Below, piece by piece: positions 1-10,727 of a stretch of DNA of 64,000 nt. The stretch comes from Pseudoalteromonas aurantia 208. Its GTDB lineage: Bacteria; Pseudomonadota; Gammaproteobacteria; Enterobacterales; Alteromonadaceae. Under the pieces are notes generated by a model. That model did no database searches, had not been told where the DNA came from, and saw only the letters and a program-made list of their open reading frames with translations. The position numbers and the translations under genes are program-made. The stretch lies in the NCBI RefSeq assembly GCF_014858725.1, contig NZ_AQGV01000012.1, forward strand, positions 2,170,001 through 2,234,000, given 5' to 3'. Position 1 is the first letter of the stretch. Each line of letters starts with the position of its first letter.

Positions 1-326
1 TAAGCGCCGCGATAAAAGAGAACAAAAATAGAACAGCAAAGTTCAACAGCCCCTAGATAATTCTTACTCATTGGCACCTCTATGCTGCTCATTCATATGA
101 AGCTCAATACTGCCAACTTATAGATTAACCCCTACCTAATCGGCAAGAGTGACAACAAATGGCTATAAAAACAACACGTAAAAGCTAATGGCATACTCCA
201 TATTGCAGCAACATTGAGCGCCTTCTCAATTCAACTAAAAAATAAATTCCCTATAGGTAATAAATGAAGAGCTAAAGAAAATTGGCGATAAAAACCGCAT
301 ATAAACTAATTTTGTAACTTCAAGTG
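1..326. other. Non-coding stretch before the tRNA-Val array
   Basis: AT-rich sequence with no convincing reading frame on either strand and no recognisable repeat or RNA gene. It lies just upstream of the tRNA promoter, so it may carry upstream activating DNA (A/T tracts), but I see no specific site. Confidence 0.5.
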
Positions 327-354
327 TTGACTCTATTTCAAGTCTCCCTATAAT
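327..354 (+). promoter_or_regulatory. Sigma70 promoter of the tRNA-Val operon
   Basis: A near-consensus -35 TTGACT (327-332) and a perfect -10 TATAAT (349-354) are separated by 16 bp. A GC-rich discriminator (GCGCCCC) follows, typical of stable-RNA promoters under stringent control. The first tRNA begins about 40 bp downstream, and no other promoter is evident between the seven tRNA genes. Confidence 0.85.
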
Positions 355-396
355 AGCGCCCCACAATGACGCAGCAAACGTTGTTGATTTAGATAT

Positions 397-472
397 GGGT
401 CGTTAGCTCAGTTGGGAGAGCATCGCCCTTACAAGGCGAGGGTCACTGGTTCAAGTCCAGTACGACCCACCA
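397..472 (+). tRNA. tRNA-Val(TAC), copy 1
   Basis: 76-nt cloverleaf with encoded CCA. The anticodon arm is CGCCCTTACAAGGCG with anticodon TAC. Acceptor type 1 (GGGTCGT / ACGACCC). The leader ATTTAGATA (387-395) is complementary to the trailer TATCTAAAT (474-482). Confidence 0.97.
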
Positions 473-491
473 TTATCTAAATATTCTATTT

Positions 492-567
492 GGGTCGTTA
501 GCTCAGTTGGGAGAGCATCGCCCTTACAAGGCGAGGGTCACTGGTTCAAGTCCAGTACGACCCACCA
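492..567 (+). tRNA. tRNA-Val(TAC), copy 2
   Basis: 76 nt, CCA encoded, identical body to copy 1 (acceptor type 1). The leader CTATTT can pair with AAATAG formed by the last A of CCA and the trailer. Confidence 0.97.
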
Positions 568-583
568 AATAGGATTATAATCT

Positions 584-659
584 GGGTGATTAGCTCAGTT
601 GGGAGAGCATCGCCCTTACAAGGCGAGGGTCACTGGTTCAAGTCCAGTATCACCCACCA
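584..659 (+). tRNA. tRNA-Val(TAC), copy 3
   Basis: 76 nt, CCA encoded, acceptor type 2 (GGGTGAT / ATCACCC). The rest is identical to copy 1. No clear leader/trailer pairing. Confidence 0.97.
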
Positions 660-697
660 CTTTTTGTGGACATCAGGTTATTTTGCAATTCTAAAAT

Positions 698-773
698 GGG
701 TCGTTAGCTCAGTTGGGAGAGCATCGCCCTTACAAGGCGAGGGTCACTGGTTCAAGTCCAGTACGACCCACCA
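698..773 (+). tRNA. tRNA-Val(TAC), copy 4
   Basis: 76 nt, CCA encoded, acceptor type 1. The leader TTCTAAAA (689-696) is perfectly complementary to the trailer TTTTAGAA (774-781). Confidence 0.97.
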
Positions 774-789
774 TTTTAGAAACATTTGC

Positions 790-865
790 GGGTCGTTAGC
801 TCAGTTGGGAGAGCATCGCCCTTACAAGGCGAGGGTCACTGGTTCAAGTCCAGTACGACCCACCA
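790..865 (+). tRNA. tRNA-Val(TAC), copy 5
   Basis: 76 nt, CCA encoded, acceptor type 1. No clear leader/trailer pairing. Confidence 0.97.
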
Positions 866-899
866 TTTTTATTATGGTGGTTGCAAATATTGATTATTT

Positions 900-975
900 G
901 GGTGATTAGCTCAGTTGGGAGAGCATCGCCCTTACAAGGCGAGGGTCACTGGTTCAAGTCCAGTATCACCCACCA
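900..975 (+). tRNA. tRNA-Val(TAC), copy 6
   Basis: 76 nt, CCA encoded, acceptor type 2. The leader TTGATTATT lies just before the gene and the trailer AATAATCAA just after it; the two are complementary. Confidence 0.97.
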
Positions 976-996
976 AATAATCAAAAAACTATATGT

Positions 997-1072
997 GGGT
1001 GATTAGCTCAGTTGGGAGAGCATCGCCCTTACAAGGCGAGGGTCACTGGTTCAAGTCCAGTATCACCCACCA
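997..1072 (+). tRNA. tRNA-Val(TAC), copy 7
   Basis: 76 nt, CCA encoded, acceptor type 2. The leader CTATATGT pairs with ACATATAG (last A of CCA plus trailer). Last gene of the array; a short T run follows about 20 nt downstream. Confidence 0.97.
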
Positions 1073-1245
1073 CATATAGGTTTAGAATCCTTTTTACCCT
1101 TATACTTCATCTCTCTTTTCAGCTATATTTTTCGCTGAATCAATTACGCGAATTAAATTTTTTTGTCCACATAAAAGCTATTTCAAAAAACGCATTAACC
1201 GACTAAACTATTCACAGCACTATTTATTATAAGTTATTCATTTGC

Positions 1246-2880
1246 ATGAGTGTTCAGCCATTTATCAACACCAAAATCTTAATTGTTGAAGAGCAACCTT
1301 TGGCGCTTAGCCATATGAAGCGCTCACTAGAGCAGTTAGATTTTCGTAACCTGAAATTTGCTGAACATGCACAAGCCGCGATAGAACACTGCCGAATTGA
1401 TAAATTTGACCTCGTCATTTGCTCTTTTGATTTAACTAAACGTCAAGATGGTTATCAACTTTACGAAGAGTTAAAAAGTAAACGCCTTGTCAGAAATGCC
1501 ACTTCCTTTATTTTTGTATCCGCCGAAACCAGTGGAGAATTGGTCCACAGTGTTATTGAATTGCAACCGGATGACTTTCTAGTAAAGCCATTCACTATCA
1601 AAGAACTTCGAAGTAGGATTGAGCGCGTTCTTAAACGTAAACAATCTTTAAAAAAAATCTACACCTTTATTGATGATGGCAATGATTCAAAAGCGGTTAG
1701 GTTCATTGATGCAGAACTCGATAAGCGTGGACATACCCACAGCCCTATTTTACTAAAACTCAAAGGGGAAGCATTACTGCGCCTTGGCCGAGTTAAAGAT
1801 GCAAAACAATTTTATAAATCAGCCTTGAATGTACAGAAATTTACATGGGCAAAAATTGGACTTATCGAAGCACTTATAGCTAATAACGAAGATGCGCTTG
1901 CTCAGCGTATGCTTAAAACCATGCTTGAGCGCTCTGAGACACGTTTAATTGCCCTAGACCTACTTGGGCGATTAGAAATTAAGTTAAGCCAGTTTGAAAC
2001 GGCTCAGGGCTTCTTAAGTGAAGCATCCAAAATTGCCCCCCGTAATATTGATAGACAAAAGTCTCTAAGCCGCATTGCTTTGATAAACCACGACTATGAA
2101 CGCAGCTATCATGCACAAAAAGACATCGCCCAATACGCTAAGCATTCAATTCATGATAACCCCGAAATATATCTAAACACTGTGAGAGCCGGAATCGACT
2201 TCGCCTTAAGCACAGACCAAACTGAACAGATCAGCCGTATTACCCGGCAAACTCAGCAATATTTGGGTGAACTAAAAAAGCAATTCCCAAACGCTGATAA
2301 TCAAGCGCAAATAGATGTACTTAATGCTCGTATTCATTATTTAAAAGATGAAAGTAGAAACGCCCGAAAACTCATTGAGCAATTAGAAGATGAGCCATCC
2401 ATACGCTCAGTTGACGCTTCCTTGGATAAAGCGAAGGCGTACCATGAACTGGGGTTCCACCACAAAGCTCAAGAGCTGTTCGCGCAAATTGTGGCACATT
2501 GTGAACGCCACGATAATGTAAGTGATCCTATTACCATGCATTATATTCAGCAGCAGCAAAGTGAACGTCGTGATATCACCATGGGTCCAAAAGAGTTAAA
2601 CAATCACGCGGTCAATCAATTTAATCGTGGCCATCTTGATATGGCTTTAGAAGCATTTTCACAAGCTTTTCGGATTATGCCAAAAAACGCGAGCATTGCC
2701 CTTAACCTCCTGCAATGTTTGCTTGATAACACGGGTAAGAATGGCCAAACATTCAATTCAGCATTGGCAAAAAAGTGCATTTCAACATTGAACAGCAGCA
2801 GTACATTAGAACCCGAACAAATCACTCGATTGGATAAACTAATAGCCCAACTTAAAGAAATGGGCTTATCAGTGGATTAA
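1246..2880 (+). CDS. Receiver-like domain plus TPR protein
   Basis: 544-residue cytoplasmic protein. Residues about 10-130 have the CheY-like receiver fold and the rest is helical TPR repeats (clearest near 165-260 and 450-500), so it probably acts through protein-protein contacts, not DNA binding. The receiver looks degenerate: the acidic pair is E15/E16, and the phosphoacceptor position in the LVICSFDL strand is S60 (D62 lies two residues on). S92 and K114 (VKPF) remain conserved. Signalling by classical Asp phosphorylation is therefore doubtful. It stands alone downstream of the tRNA-Val array and converges on msrB, with overlapping stop codons. The start at 1246 has only a weak Shine-Dalgarno. 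The partner and pathway are not evident from context. Confidence 0.85.
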   Translation: MSVQPFINTKILIVEEQPLALSHMKRSLEQLDFRNLKFAEHAQAAIEHCRIDKFDLVICSFDLTKRQDGYQLYEELKSKRLVRNATSFIFVSAETSGELVHSVIELQPDDFLVKPFTIKELRSRIERVLKRKQSLKKIYTFIDDGNDSKAVRFIDAELDKRGHTHSPILLKLKGEALLRLGRVKDAKQFYKSALNVQKFTWAKIGLIEALIANNEDALAQRMLKTMLERSETRLIALDLLGRLEIKLSQFETAQGFLSEASKIAPRNIDRQKSLSRIALINHDYERSYHAQKDIAQYAKHSIHDNPEIYLNTVRAGIDFALSTDQTEQISRITRQTQQYLGELKKQFPNADNQAQIDVLNARIHYLKDESRNARKLIEQLEDEPSIRSVDASLDKAKAYHELGFHHKAQELFAQIVAHCERHDNVSDPITMHYIQQQQSERRDITMGPKELNNHAVNQFNRGHLDMALEAFSQAFRIMPKNASIALNLLQCLLDNTGKNGQTFNSALAKKCISTLNSSSTLEPEQITRLDKLIAQLKEMGLSVD

Positions 2881-3323
2881 TCTGACACTTTTACCATTGA
2901 AAGCGCATTAACACAGTACCTTAAGCCACTAGGCTTTGGCCCATCAGGGAAAACATGCCCTAAATGAGCATCACATACATTGCATACGATCTCAATACGT
3001 TGCATCGCATGTGAGTCATCGCCAATATACGCAATTGCATTTTCAGTTGCAGGTTGCGTAAATGAAGGCCAACCAGAGCCACTATCAAACTTCTCTCGCG
3101 CATCAAATAACAGGTTATCACAACATACACAGCCATATTTACCAGGCTCAAATAAAGTACAACTACCGCCACTAAAGGGCCGTTCCGTGCCCTTGTTTCG
3201 CGTAATATAATATACCTCTTCTGGTAATTGAGATTGCCACTGAGCCGCTGTTTTTTCGACTCTGCGCGAAGGTGTTGGGTTGCCTTCATTACTGAATCTT
3301 AATATATCGCGCCATTTAAGCAT
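2877..3323 (-). CDS. msrB: Peptide-methionine (R)-S-oxide reductase MsrB
   Basis: 148-residue cytoplasmic repair enzyme that reduces the R-epimer of methionine sulfoxide in proteins, usually recycled by thioredoxin. Visible signatures: the zinc ligand pairs C65/C68 and C114/C117, the GSGWPSF loop (residues 82-88), HLGHVFPDG (120-128), and the catalytic cysteine C137 in GLRYCVNALSM. Length is normal for the family. The 3' end overlaps the stop of the convergent TPR gene by three bases, with no terminator between them. It is not fused to MsrA. Annotation is secure; in vivo substrates are not known. Confidence 0.95.
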   Translation of the reverse strand: MLKWRDILRFSNEGNPTPSRRVEKTAAQWQSQLPEEVYYITRNKGTERPFSGGSCTLFEPGKYGCVCCDNLLFDAREKFDSGSGWPSFTQPATENAIAYIGDDSHAMQRIEIVCNVCDAHLGHVFPDGPKPSGLRYCVNALSMVKVSD

Positions 3324-3418
3324 GTTTATTACCTCAGTTAATTAATCCATCATTAAAATAATTTGGAAATTCATTTGCTAAACACTCAAGCTGCGGCTGA
3401 ATTCGAGTCATACAAAAG

Positions 3419-3877
3419 TCAGGGCGGATCAGTCATATCATAATACTGATAATGCTCCTCTGATGAAACAAACAAGCGTAAACCCAATACCAGAGTCTCC
3501 ACAGCCCATTCTTGGAGAGTAAGTCAATCACATCTGTTTTTTTGAGCCGAGCTAACACAATAAACAGCACTATGATATTTACGCCGTAACTGGTGCTCAG
3601 CTTTTGCACTATAAATCATTGAGTATACTTTGATCAGTACTGACAAAGGCACTATTTAGCCGTCAAATGTTGCCCTCACGCCCTCTGAAAATAACTCGTT
3701 AGGCGTGTGCAGCGCCAAATACCCCTGATCCACATTACACACACCACGTATCGACATAAAACGGCTTCTGTTGTACATCTGTGATAGGCCCCACCAAGCC
3801 ATAACATCAATATCAACAGACTCACCATCTACCTTATTACAATCAATATACTCCGTTACACCCGTACAATAAGACCT
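3419..3877 (-). pseudogene. Broken reading frame downstream of the DUF2919 gene
   Basis: After the TAG of the DUF2919 gene (3878-3880) the same minus-strand frame stays open for 73 codons to a TAA (3656-3658), then 43 codons to a TGA, then about 34 codons to a TGA at 3419-3421. The translated pieces look protein-like: the first contains DIDVMAWWGLSQMYN and the last LTLQEWAVETLVLGLRL. No start codon with a ribosome site is evident. I read this as the remains of one or more decayed genes and do not recognise the family. Chance openness cannot be excluded. Confidence 0.35.
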
Positions 3878-4360
3878 CTAGGTTTTTAATTTACTTTCGG
3901 GTTCTGGCCAGTCATTGAAAAAACAGACCAAATAACGGCTTTTCACTAAATACAAAATCACCCATAACAGCATCACCATCTGCACCGCTAAATAAAATGA
4001 AAATTGATAGTAACTTTGTGATGCTTGCAAAATTAACCATATTAGGTCAGCTGCTGCCGTGATGAGTAAAGGCCAACGCATATACCGCCAGTATTTAGCC
4101 AACACTTGCGAACTTGTTGGCCTGCGCAATGAGAAAATGACCGTCGGGACCAAGGCAATTGTGCCAATGGCCAAAGAGACAAAAAAGTGTTGTTTGGACT
4201 GAAAAAATAGTGACATAAAATCTAAATCAGGCCGCCTAGCTACCGCAGAAAAAATCCACAACAAGTAAGCACGTAGTAATACTAACAGAGTAAGATTAAA
4301 TCCAATTGGGGTTCTATACACGCCATATTTATCCCAATACTCTGGGCCATATTGCTTCAT
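3878..4360 (-). CDS. DUF2919 (YfeZ-like) inner-membrane protein
   Basis: 160-residue polytopic membrane protein. The N-terminal pattern (WDKYGVYRTPIGFNL followed by LRAYLLWI) matches the DUF2919/YfeZ family, which starts with a short polar segment carrying a conserved Pro-x-Gly-Phe and a Leu-Arg-Ala/Pro-Tyr motif. About four hydrophobic segments follow (near 20-38, 55-75, 95-112 and 120-142). Molecular function of the family is unknown. It lies 69 bp downstream of ligA on the same strand and is probably cotranscribed with smc-zipA-ligA. Length is usual for the family, so the open frame beyond its stop is not needed to complete it. Confidence 0.8.
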   Translation of the reverse strand: MKQYGPEYWDKYGVYRTPIGFNLTLLVLLRAYLLWIFSAVARRPDLDFMSLFFQSKQHFFVSLAIGTIALVPTVIFSLRRPTSSQVLAKYWRYMRWPLLITAAADLIWLILQASQSYYQFSFYLAVQMVMLLWVILYLVKSRYLVCFFNDWPEPESKLKT

Positions 4361-4429
4361 AACAACACTCCAGCCACCAGCAAGGAGCCCACTATTAATG
4401 AGTCATTACTGGTAACGCTTCAGTTTCAA

Positions 4430-6529
<2,100 letters not shown>

Positions 6530-6533
6530 TTAA

Positions 6534-7265
6534 CTATGCTGCGTATTCACGTACTTTTTCTACGTAGGCACGCACAGCGTTCACAGACAAGGGCTCTCGA
6601 TTGCTATCTAACACTGTCGCGCCAAACTCATCTGCTAACTTTTTAGCCGCACCATGCAACATGTTAAAAGCGGCTAAACTATCACCTTCACATGGCAGCG
6701 TCATAAATAAGCTCACACCCGCAGTACCAAACTGTTCCATATTGTCTATATCGAATGTGCCTGGGTTAAACATATTAACTAAACGAAATAGCACTGGCCC
6801 ATTACCTGAAGGCTCTACATGACGATTAAAAAAGCCTTCATCTGAATACTTAAAACCCAAACTCAATACTGTTGGTAACAAACGAGAACCAGCCATTGTC
6901 AGCCCTTCAGGCATCGCTATATGCAATATAATAAAATCACTTGGTTCTTGTGATGAGTGCTCTGAAGCGCCTGTCGTTGGCGTTTCAGTCTCACTGTCTG
7001 TTGACACATTTTGAGAGTGCTCATTCGTATCTTCTTCAGAGCTATTTATGACAGTTCCCTCATCAACAGCCGCAAAATTCATTTCACCCATGTCAGGCTC
7101 ATCATTATTTCGCAAAGAGTCTGTTTGCACAGGTTCAAGCTCTTTTTCTCGTTGCTGTTCTTGTGGCTGTTCCTTTTTGCGAACAGACCATAAACCATGG
7201 ATCAGTAATCCACCAATTACTAACGCGCTGATCACGATTAGCGCCCATCTCAATTCTGTGGCCAT
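6534..7265 (-). CDS. zipA: Cell division protein ZipA
   Basis: 243-residue inner-membrane anchor of the Z ring. An N-terminal membrane segment (about 5-26, LRWALIVISALVIGGLLIHG) is followed by a basic stretch (RKKEQ), an acidic and Gln/Ser/Thr-rich flexible linker (about 30-105), and the C-terminal FtsZ-binding domain (about 108-240) ending FGATVLDSNREPLSVNA, a typical ZipA feature. It is shorter than the E. coli protein because the linker is short. It starts 17 bp after smc and precedes ligA, the usual gammaproteobacterial order. Essential for division in E. coli; the same role is inferred here. Confidence 0.95.
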   Translation of the reverse strand: MATELRWALIVISALVIGGLLIHGLWSVRKKEQPQEQQREKELEPVQTDSLRNNDEPDMGEMNFAAVDEGTVINSSEEDTNEHSQNVSTDSETETPTTGASEHSSQEPSDFIILHIAMPEGLTMAGSRLLPTVLSLGFKYSDEGFFNRHVEPSGNGPVLFRLVNMFNPGTFDIDNMEQFGTAGVSLFMTLPCEGDSLAAFNMLHGAAKKLADEFGATVLDSNREPLSVNAVRAYVEKVREYAA

Positions 7266-7282
7266 TGCTCACCTTTTTATTC

Positions 7283-10200
7283 TCATGCTTGTGCCATCTG
7301 CACTGCTTGTTCTACGTCAACGGCAACCATTCTCGAAACACCAGGTTCCGCCATAGTTACCCCCGTCAGCCTACCAGCCATTTCCATCGCTATTTTATTA
7401 TGACTGATGTATATAAATTGCACCGAATGTGACATTTCCTCCACTAAACGACAAAAGCGTCCAACATTGGCATCATCTAACGGTGCATCAACTTCATCTA
7501 ACATACAAAAAGGTGCTGGATTCAGTCTAAATATAGAAAATACCAATGATAATGCGGTCAGCGCTTTTTCTCCACCACTTAGCAAATGAATTGTGGAGTT
7601 TTTCTTTCCCGGTGGCCTCGCCATGATACTGACGCCACTTTCTAATAAGTCATCACTTGTCAGTTCTAAGTATGCACTACCTCCGCCAAAAACTTTAGGA
7701 AATAACTCTTTTAAGTCATCATTTATTTGGTCAAATGTGGTTTTAAATCGTATTTTCGTCTCTTTATCTATTTTGCGGATTGCATTCTCTAATGTCTTTA
7801 GTGCCGATGTTAAATCATCCAGTTGATCATCCAAATAAGTTTTTCTCTGCGCAGCCTCATCAAATTCTGTAATGGCGGCTAAATTAACCGCACCGAGTTC
7901 ATTTAATGAAGAAGCCGTCTGGTTTAACATAGTTTGTAAACCCGAAATATGTGCGCCATCAAATAAGTTGGCCTGTACTTTTTGCAAGTCTTGCTCTAAT
8001 GCCTCAAGGGGCTCTAACGCCGCTTGTGCTTTAATCGCCAGCCCTTGTTCCTCTAGCAGATGCTTTTGCAATAACTCTTTAAGTCGAGACACTTCACTGC
8101 TTGATCCCTTTAAACTCACCTGCTTTTGTTGTAGCTGAGTTTTCGCTGCTTGTAATTGTACAGTCAGTGAATCGATAGCAGCCTGTTGTTTTGTCTGCTC
8201 GGCCAATAAGCTGACAATTTGCTCATCGACATCAAGCATAGGCTCCTGAAGTAATTGCTGCTCATCCAATAACCCTTGCGCCCTTTCATGTGCCACATCA
8301 AGACTTTTTTGCACATGGTCAACTTTTGATTGTGCTAGTTGCAGGGTATTTCTAGCTTGCTGTTCTTTCAAGGTTTGTGCGTGTACATTCGCTAATACAC
8401 GATCTTTGTCGCGCAGCACATGCTGCTGAGATTGTGCTTTTAGCTCGTAATCGGCTTTAGAGGCTGTAATGTGCAGTTGATGCTGTGATAAACGTGCTTG
8501 CGATTGTTCATATGCTGTTTGTAGTTTGGCTAATGCAGCTTGTTCAGTACGTAACTGACCTGACAACTCAGCTTGTTTTTTTTCCAGCATGGCATAACTT
8601 TCATGCCACTGTTCCACGGCTGATTTGAGCATTTCGTGGCGTGATTGCAATCCTGCAACTTGTTGCGCTAAAGCGTGTATTTCTTCCTTATCAACAACTT
8701 CAGCATGGGCGCTTTGTGCCCTTTGGGCTATCAAAGTCTCCACTTCCTCTTCCAGCTTAGTCAGTTGAGATTCCGCTTGCGGTACTTGTTGCTGCAACGC
8801 CCTTAACTTTGCATGTTGGCTCAACAAGCTATCTGAATCAGTGTGTTTGAGCGTCGCACGCCAATTTTTTCCATATAAGGTCCCAGCCCTATCGACACCC
8901 AAAACCCAAAACTGAGAGGGATTAAATGACTCCCCTTGCGCTAACAACTGAATGTGATTTAATAGTGCTGGATACACACCGTCTACAATAACTTCCGCGA
9001 CAGACCCACTTATTACACCAGAAGCATCAGGCCACACTGCATCATCTGCAGCAGATGTGGTGACTTTCAAATGATTTAACCCAAGTAATGCCCTTTCCAC
9101 AGGTATTTCATACCCTGCTTTCACTCTTAATTCACTCAGTAAAGAAACATAAGGCTCGCTGTTTTCTGGATCTAGTACTCCAGTCAGAGCCTCTATACTT
9201 GCAACTAAAGCTGTATTCTTTTGTTGGCGACTATTAAACGCCTGTCTAGCCACATTTAAATTACCGGTCAGTGTGTCTGTTACGTTTTGCTGGTCTTGAA
9301 CTGAGGCTTGCAACCTAGCAATCTGGCGTGTTTTCGCCGCTAATTCATGTTGCACATCTGTAAGCTTTTTACTTGGATCTTCTTGCCCTAAAACTTGTAA
9401 TTGCACTTCACATTCGCGATACTTTTCTACTATATACTTTTCATGCTGCTGGCATTGTGTATACTGCTGCTCCGCTTTAATATGAGATGATTGCGCACGT
9501 GCTACTTCGTCGGCCAACTGCTGTTGGTGCGCTTCAACGCTCTGAAACTCTTGCAATACCTGCTGACAATATACTTCTAACTTTTCTAATTGAGTATGTG
9601 ATGCAAGCACACTGTTTACACAGTCTTGTAACGCCCCATCTAGCACAACAATATCAGCTTGATTGATTTCTAGCTGCGCACGCTCTTCTATGACACTTTT
9701 ACGGTGTTTATCTATTTGCGCCTGTAAGCCGCGAGATTTGTCTATAAAATGTATTTTTTGTTGTTCTGCTTTAGTCAAACTAGTATGTGTTTTATGCAGG
9801 CTCTGACTTTGTTCAGCCACACTATCTGTAAGCTGCGCAATTTGGGTATCAAGGGTTGCCAAAATATCGTTATGCCCACTATGCGCAACGTTCAAAAAAT
9901 CGATTTCTGAGCGTACCTTTTCTATATGATGTAATTTTTGTTGCTGTTTTTCGTGAAAATTTTGCCATTTAAGCACCGCAAGTTGCCCTTTATAAGTGCG
10001 TTCTTGCTGTTTAAGTGTACGGTATGATTTTGCATCTTTTGCTTGTATTGCAAGCCTACCTAGCTGTAATTGCAACTCTTTCCGGACATCGAGTAGACGT
10101 TCTAAATTTTCTCTGGTACTTTTAATTCGAGTTTGAGTTTCACGCCGGCGCTCTTTATATTTTGATACCCCAGCCGCTTCCTCTAAAAAAGTACGCAACT

Positions 10201-10675
10201 CTTGTGGTTTACTCTCGATCAGCCGCGAAATCATGCCTTGCTCAATAATGGCATAACTACGAGGCCCAAGGCCAGTACCAAGAAAAATATCCGTGATATC
10301 ACGTTTTCGACATTTACTGCCATTAAGAAAGTAAAGTGATTGACCGTCTCGCGTTACGAGTCGTTTAATAGACACCTTACTTCGGTCGGCCAGGGTTCCT
10401 GGTAAACGACCTTGTGCGTTATCAAACATGAGCTCAACTGACGCTTGTGATATAGGCTTTCGATTCGTTGAGCCGTTGAAAATTACGTCAGTCATCGCAT
10501 CACCACGCAAATTCTTCGCCGAGCTTTCACCAAGTACCCATCGTACGGCATCAATAACATTCGACTTACCGCAGCCATTGGGACCAACAACACAGGTCAT
10601 TTGATCAACAAATGGAATTTTCGTGGGTTCAACGAAAGACTTAAAGCCCGCAAGTTTAATACTACTTAAGCGCAT
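7283..10675 (-). CDS. smc: Chromosome segregation ATPase Smc
   Basis: 1130-residue SMC protein. The N-terminal ATPase half carries Walker A GPNGCGKSNVIDAV (residues about 32-45). Two long coiled-coil arms (about 165-490 and 620-960) flank a hinge (about 490-620, containing GYEIPVERALLG). The C-terminal half has the ABC signature LLSGGEKALTALSL and Walker B FCMLDEVDAPLDDANV. It forms condensin-like dimers, normally with ScpA/ScpB, to organise the chromosome. Motifs and the zipA-ligA neighbourhood mark it as classical Smc and not MukB. The gene starts 52 bp after the methyltransferase stop and may be cotranscribed with it. Confidence 0.97.
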   Translation of the reverse strand: MRLSSIKLAGFKSFVEPTKIPFVDQMTCVVGPNGCGKSNVIDAVRWVLGESSAKNLRGDAMTDVIFNGSTNRKPISQASVELMFDNAQGRLPGTLADRSKVSIKRLVTRDGQSLYFLNGSKCRKRDITDIFLGTGLGPRSYAIIEQGMISRLIESKPQELRTFLEEAAGVSKYKERRRETQTRIKSTRENLERLLDVRKELQLQLGRLAIQAKDAKSYRTLKQQERTYKGQLAVLKWQNFHEKQQQKLHHIEKVRSEIDFLNVAHSGHNDILATLDTQIAQLTDSVAEQSQSLHKTHTSLTKAEQQKIHFIDKSRGLQAQIDKHRKSVIEERAQLEINQADIVVLDGALQDCVNSVLASHTQLEKLEVYCQQVLQEFQSVEAHQQQLADEVARAQSSHIKAEQQYTQCQQHEKYIVEKYRECEVQLQVLGQEDPSKKLTDVQHELAAKTRQIARLQASVQDQQNVTDTLTGNLNVARQAFNSRQQKNTALVASIEALTGVLDPENSEPYVSLLSELRVKAGYEIPVERALLGLNHLKVTTSAADDAVWPDASGVISGSVAEVIVDGVYPALLNHIQLLAQGESFNPSQFWVLGVDRAGTLYGKNWRATLKHTDSDSLLSQHAKLRALQQQVPQAESQLTKLEEEVETLIAQRAQSAHAEVVDKEEIHALAQQVAGLQSRHEMLKSAVEQWHESYAMLEKKQAELSGQLRTEQAALAKLQTAYEQSQARLSQHQLHITASKADYELKAQSQQHVLRDKDRVLANVHAQTLKEQQARNTLQLAQSKVDHVQKSLDVAHERAQGLLDEQQLLQEPMLDVDEQIVSLLAEQTKQQAAIDSLTVQLQAAKTQLQQKQVSLKGSSSEVSRLKELLQKHLLEEQGLAIKAQAALEPLEALEQDLQKVQANLFDGAHISGLQTMLNQTASSLNELGAVNLAAITEFDEAAQRKTYLDDQLDDLTSALKTLENAIRKIDKETKIRFKTTFDQINDDLKELFPKVFGGGSAYLELTSDDLLESGVSIMARPPGKKNSTIHLLSGGEKALTALSLVFSIFRLNPAPFCMLDEVDAPLDDANVGRFCRLVEEMSHSVQFIYISHNKIAMEMAGRLTGVTMAEPGVSRMVAVDVEQAVQMAQA

Positions 10676-10727
10676 ATACTAATTAGCTACTCATTAATAT
10701 GAATATGTACAAACAAAAACATAGTTA

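Noticed and set aside
586..1206. Open reading frames over the tRNA-Val genes
   Set aside because: The translated repeats (RASPLQGEGHWFKSS and EHRPYKARVTGSSPV) are just the tRNA sequence read in frame; the tRNA structures explain them fully.
3878..3880. Programmed readthrough of the DUF2919 TAG
   Set aside because: The DUF2919 protein is already full length, and the downstream frame is broken by two further stops, so decay is simpler.
7283..10675. MukB instead of Smc
   Set aside because: Walker A, hinge and the LSGGEKALTAL signature are those of classical Smc, and mukE/mukF are not adjacent.
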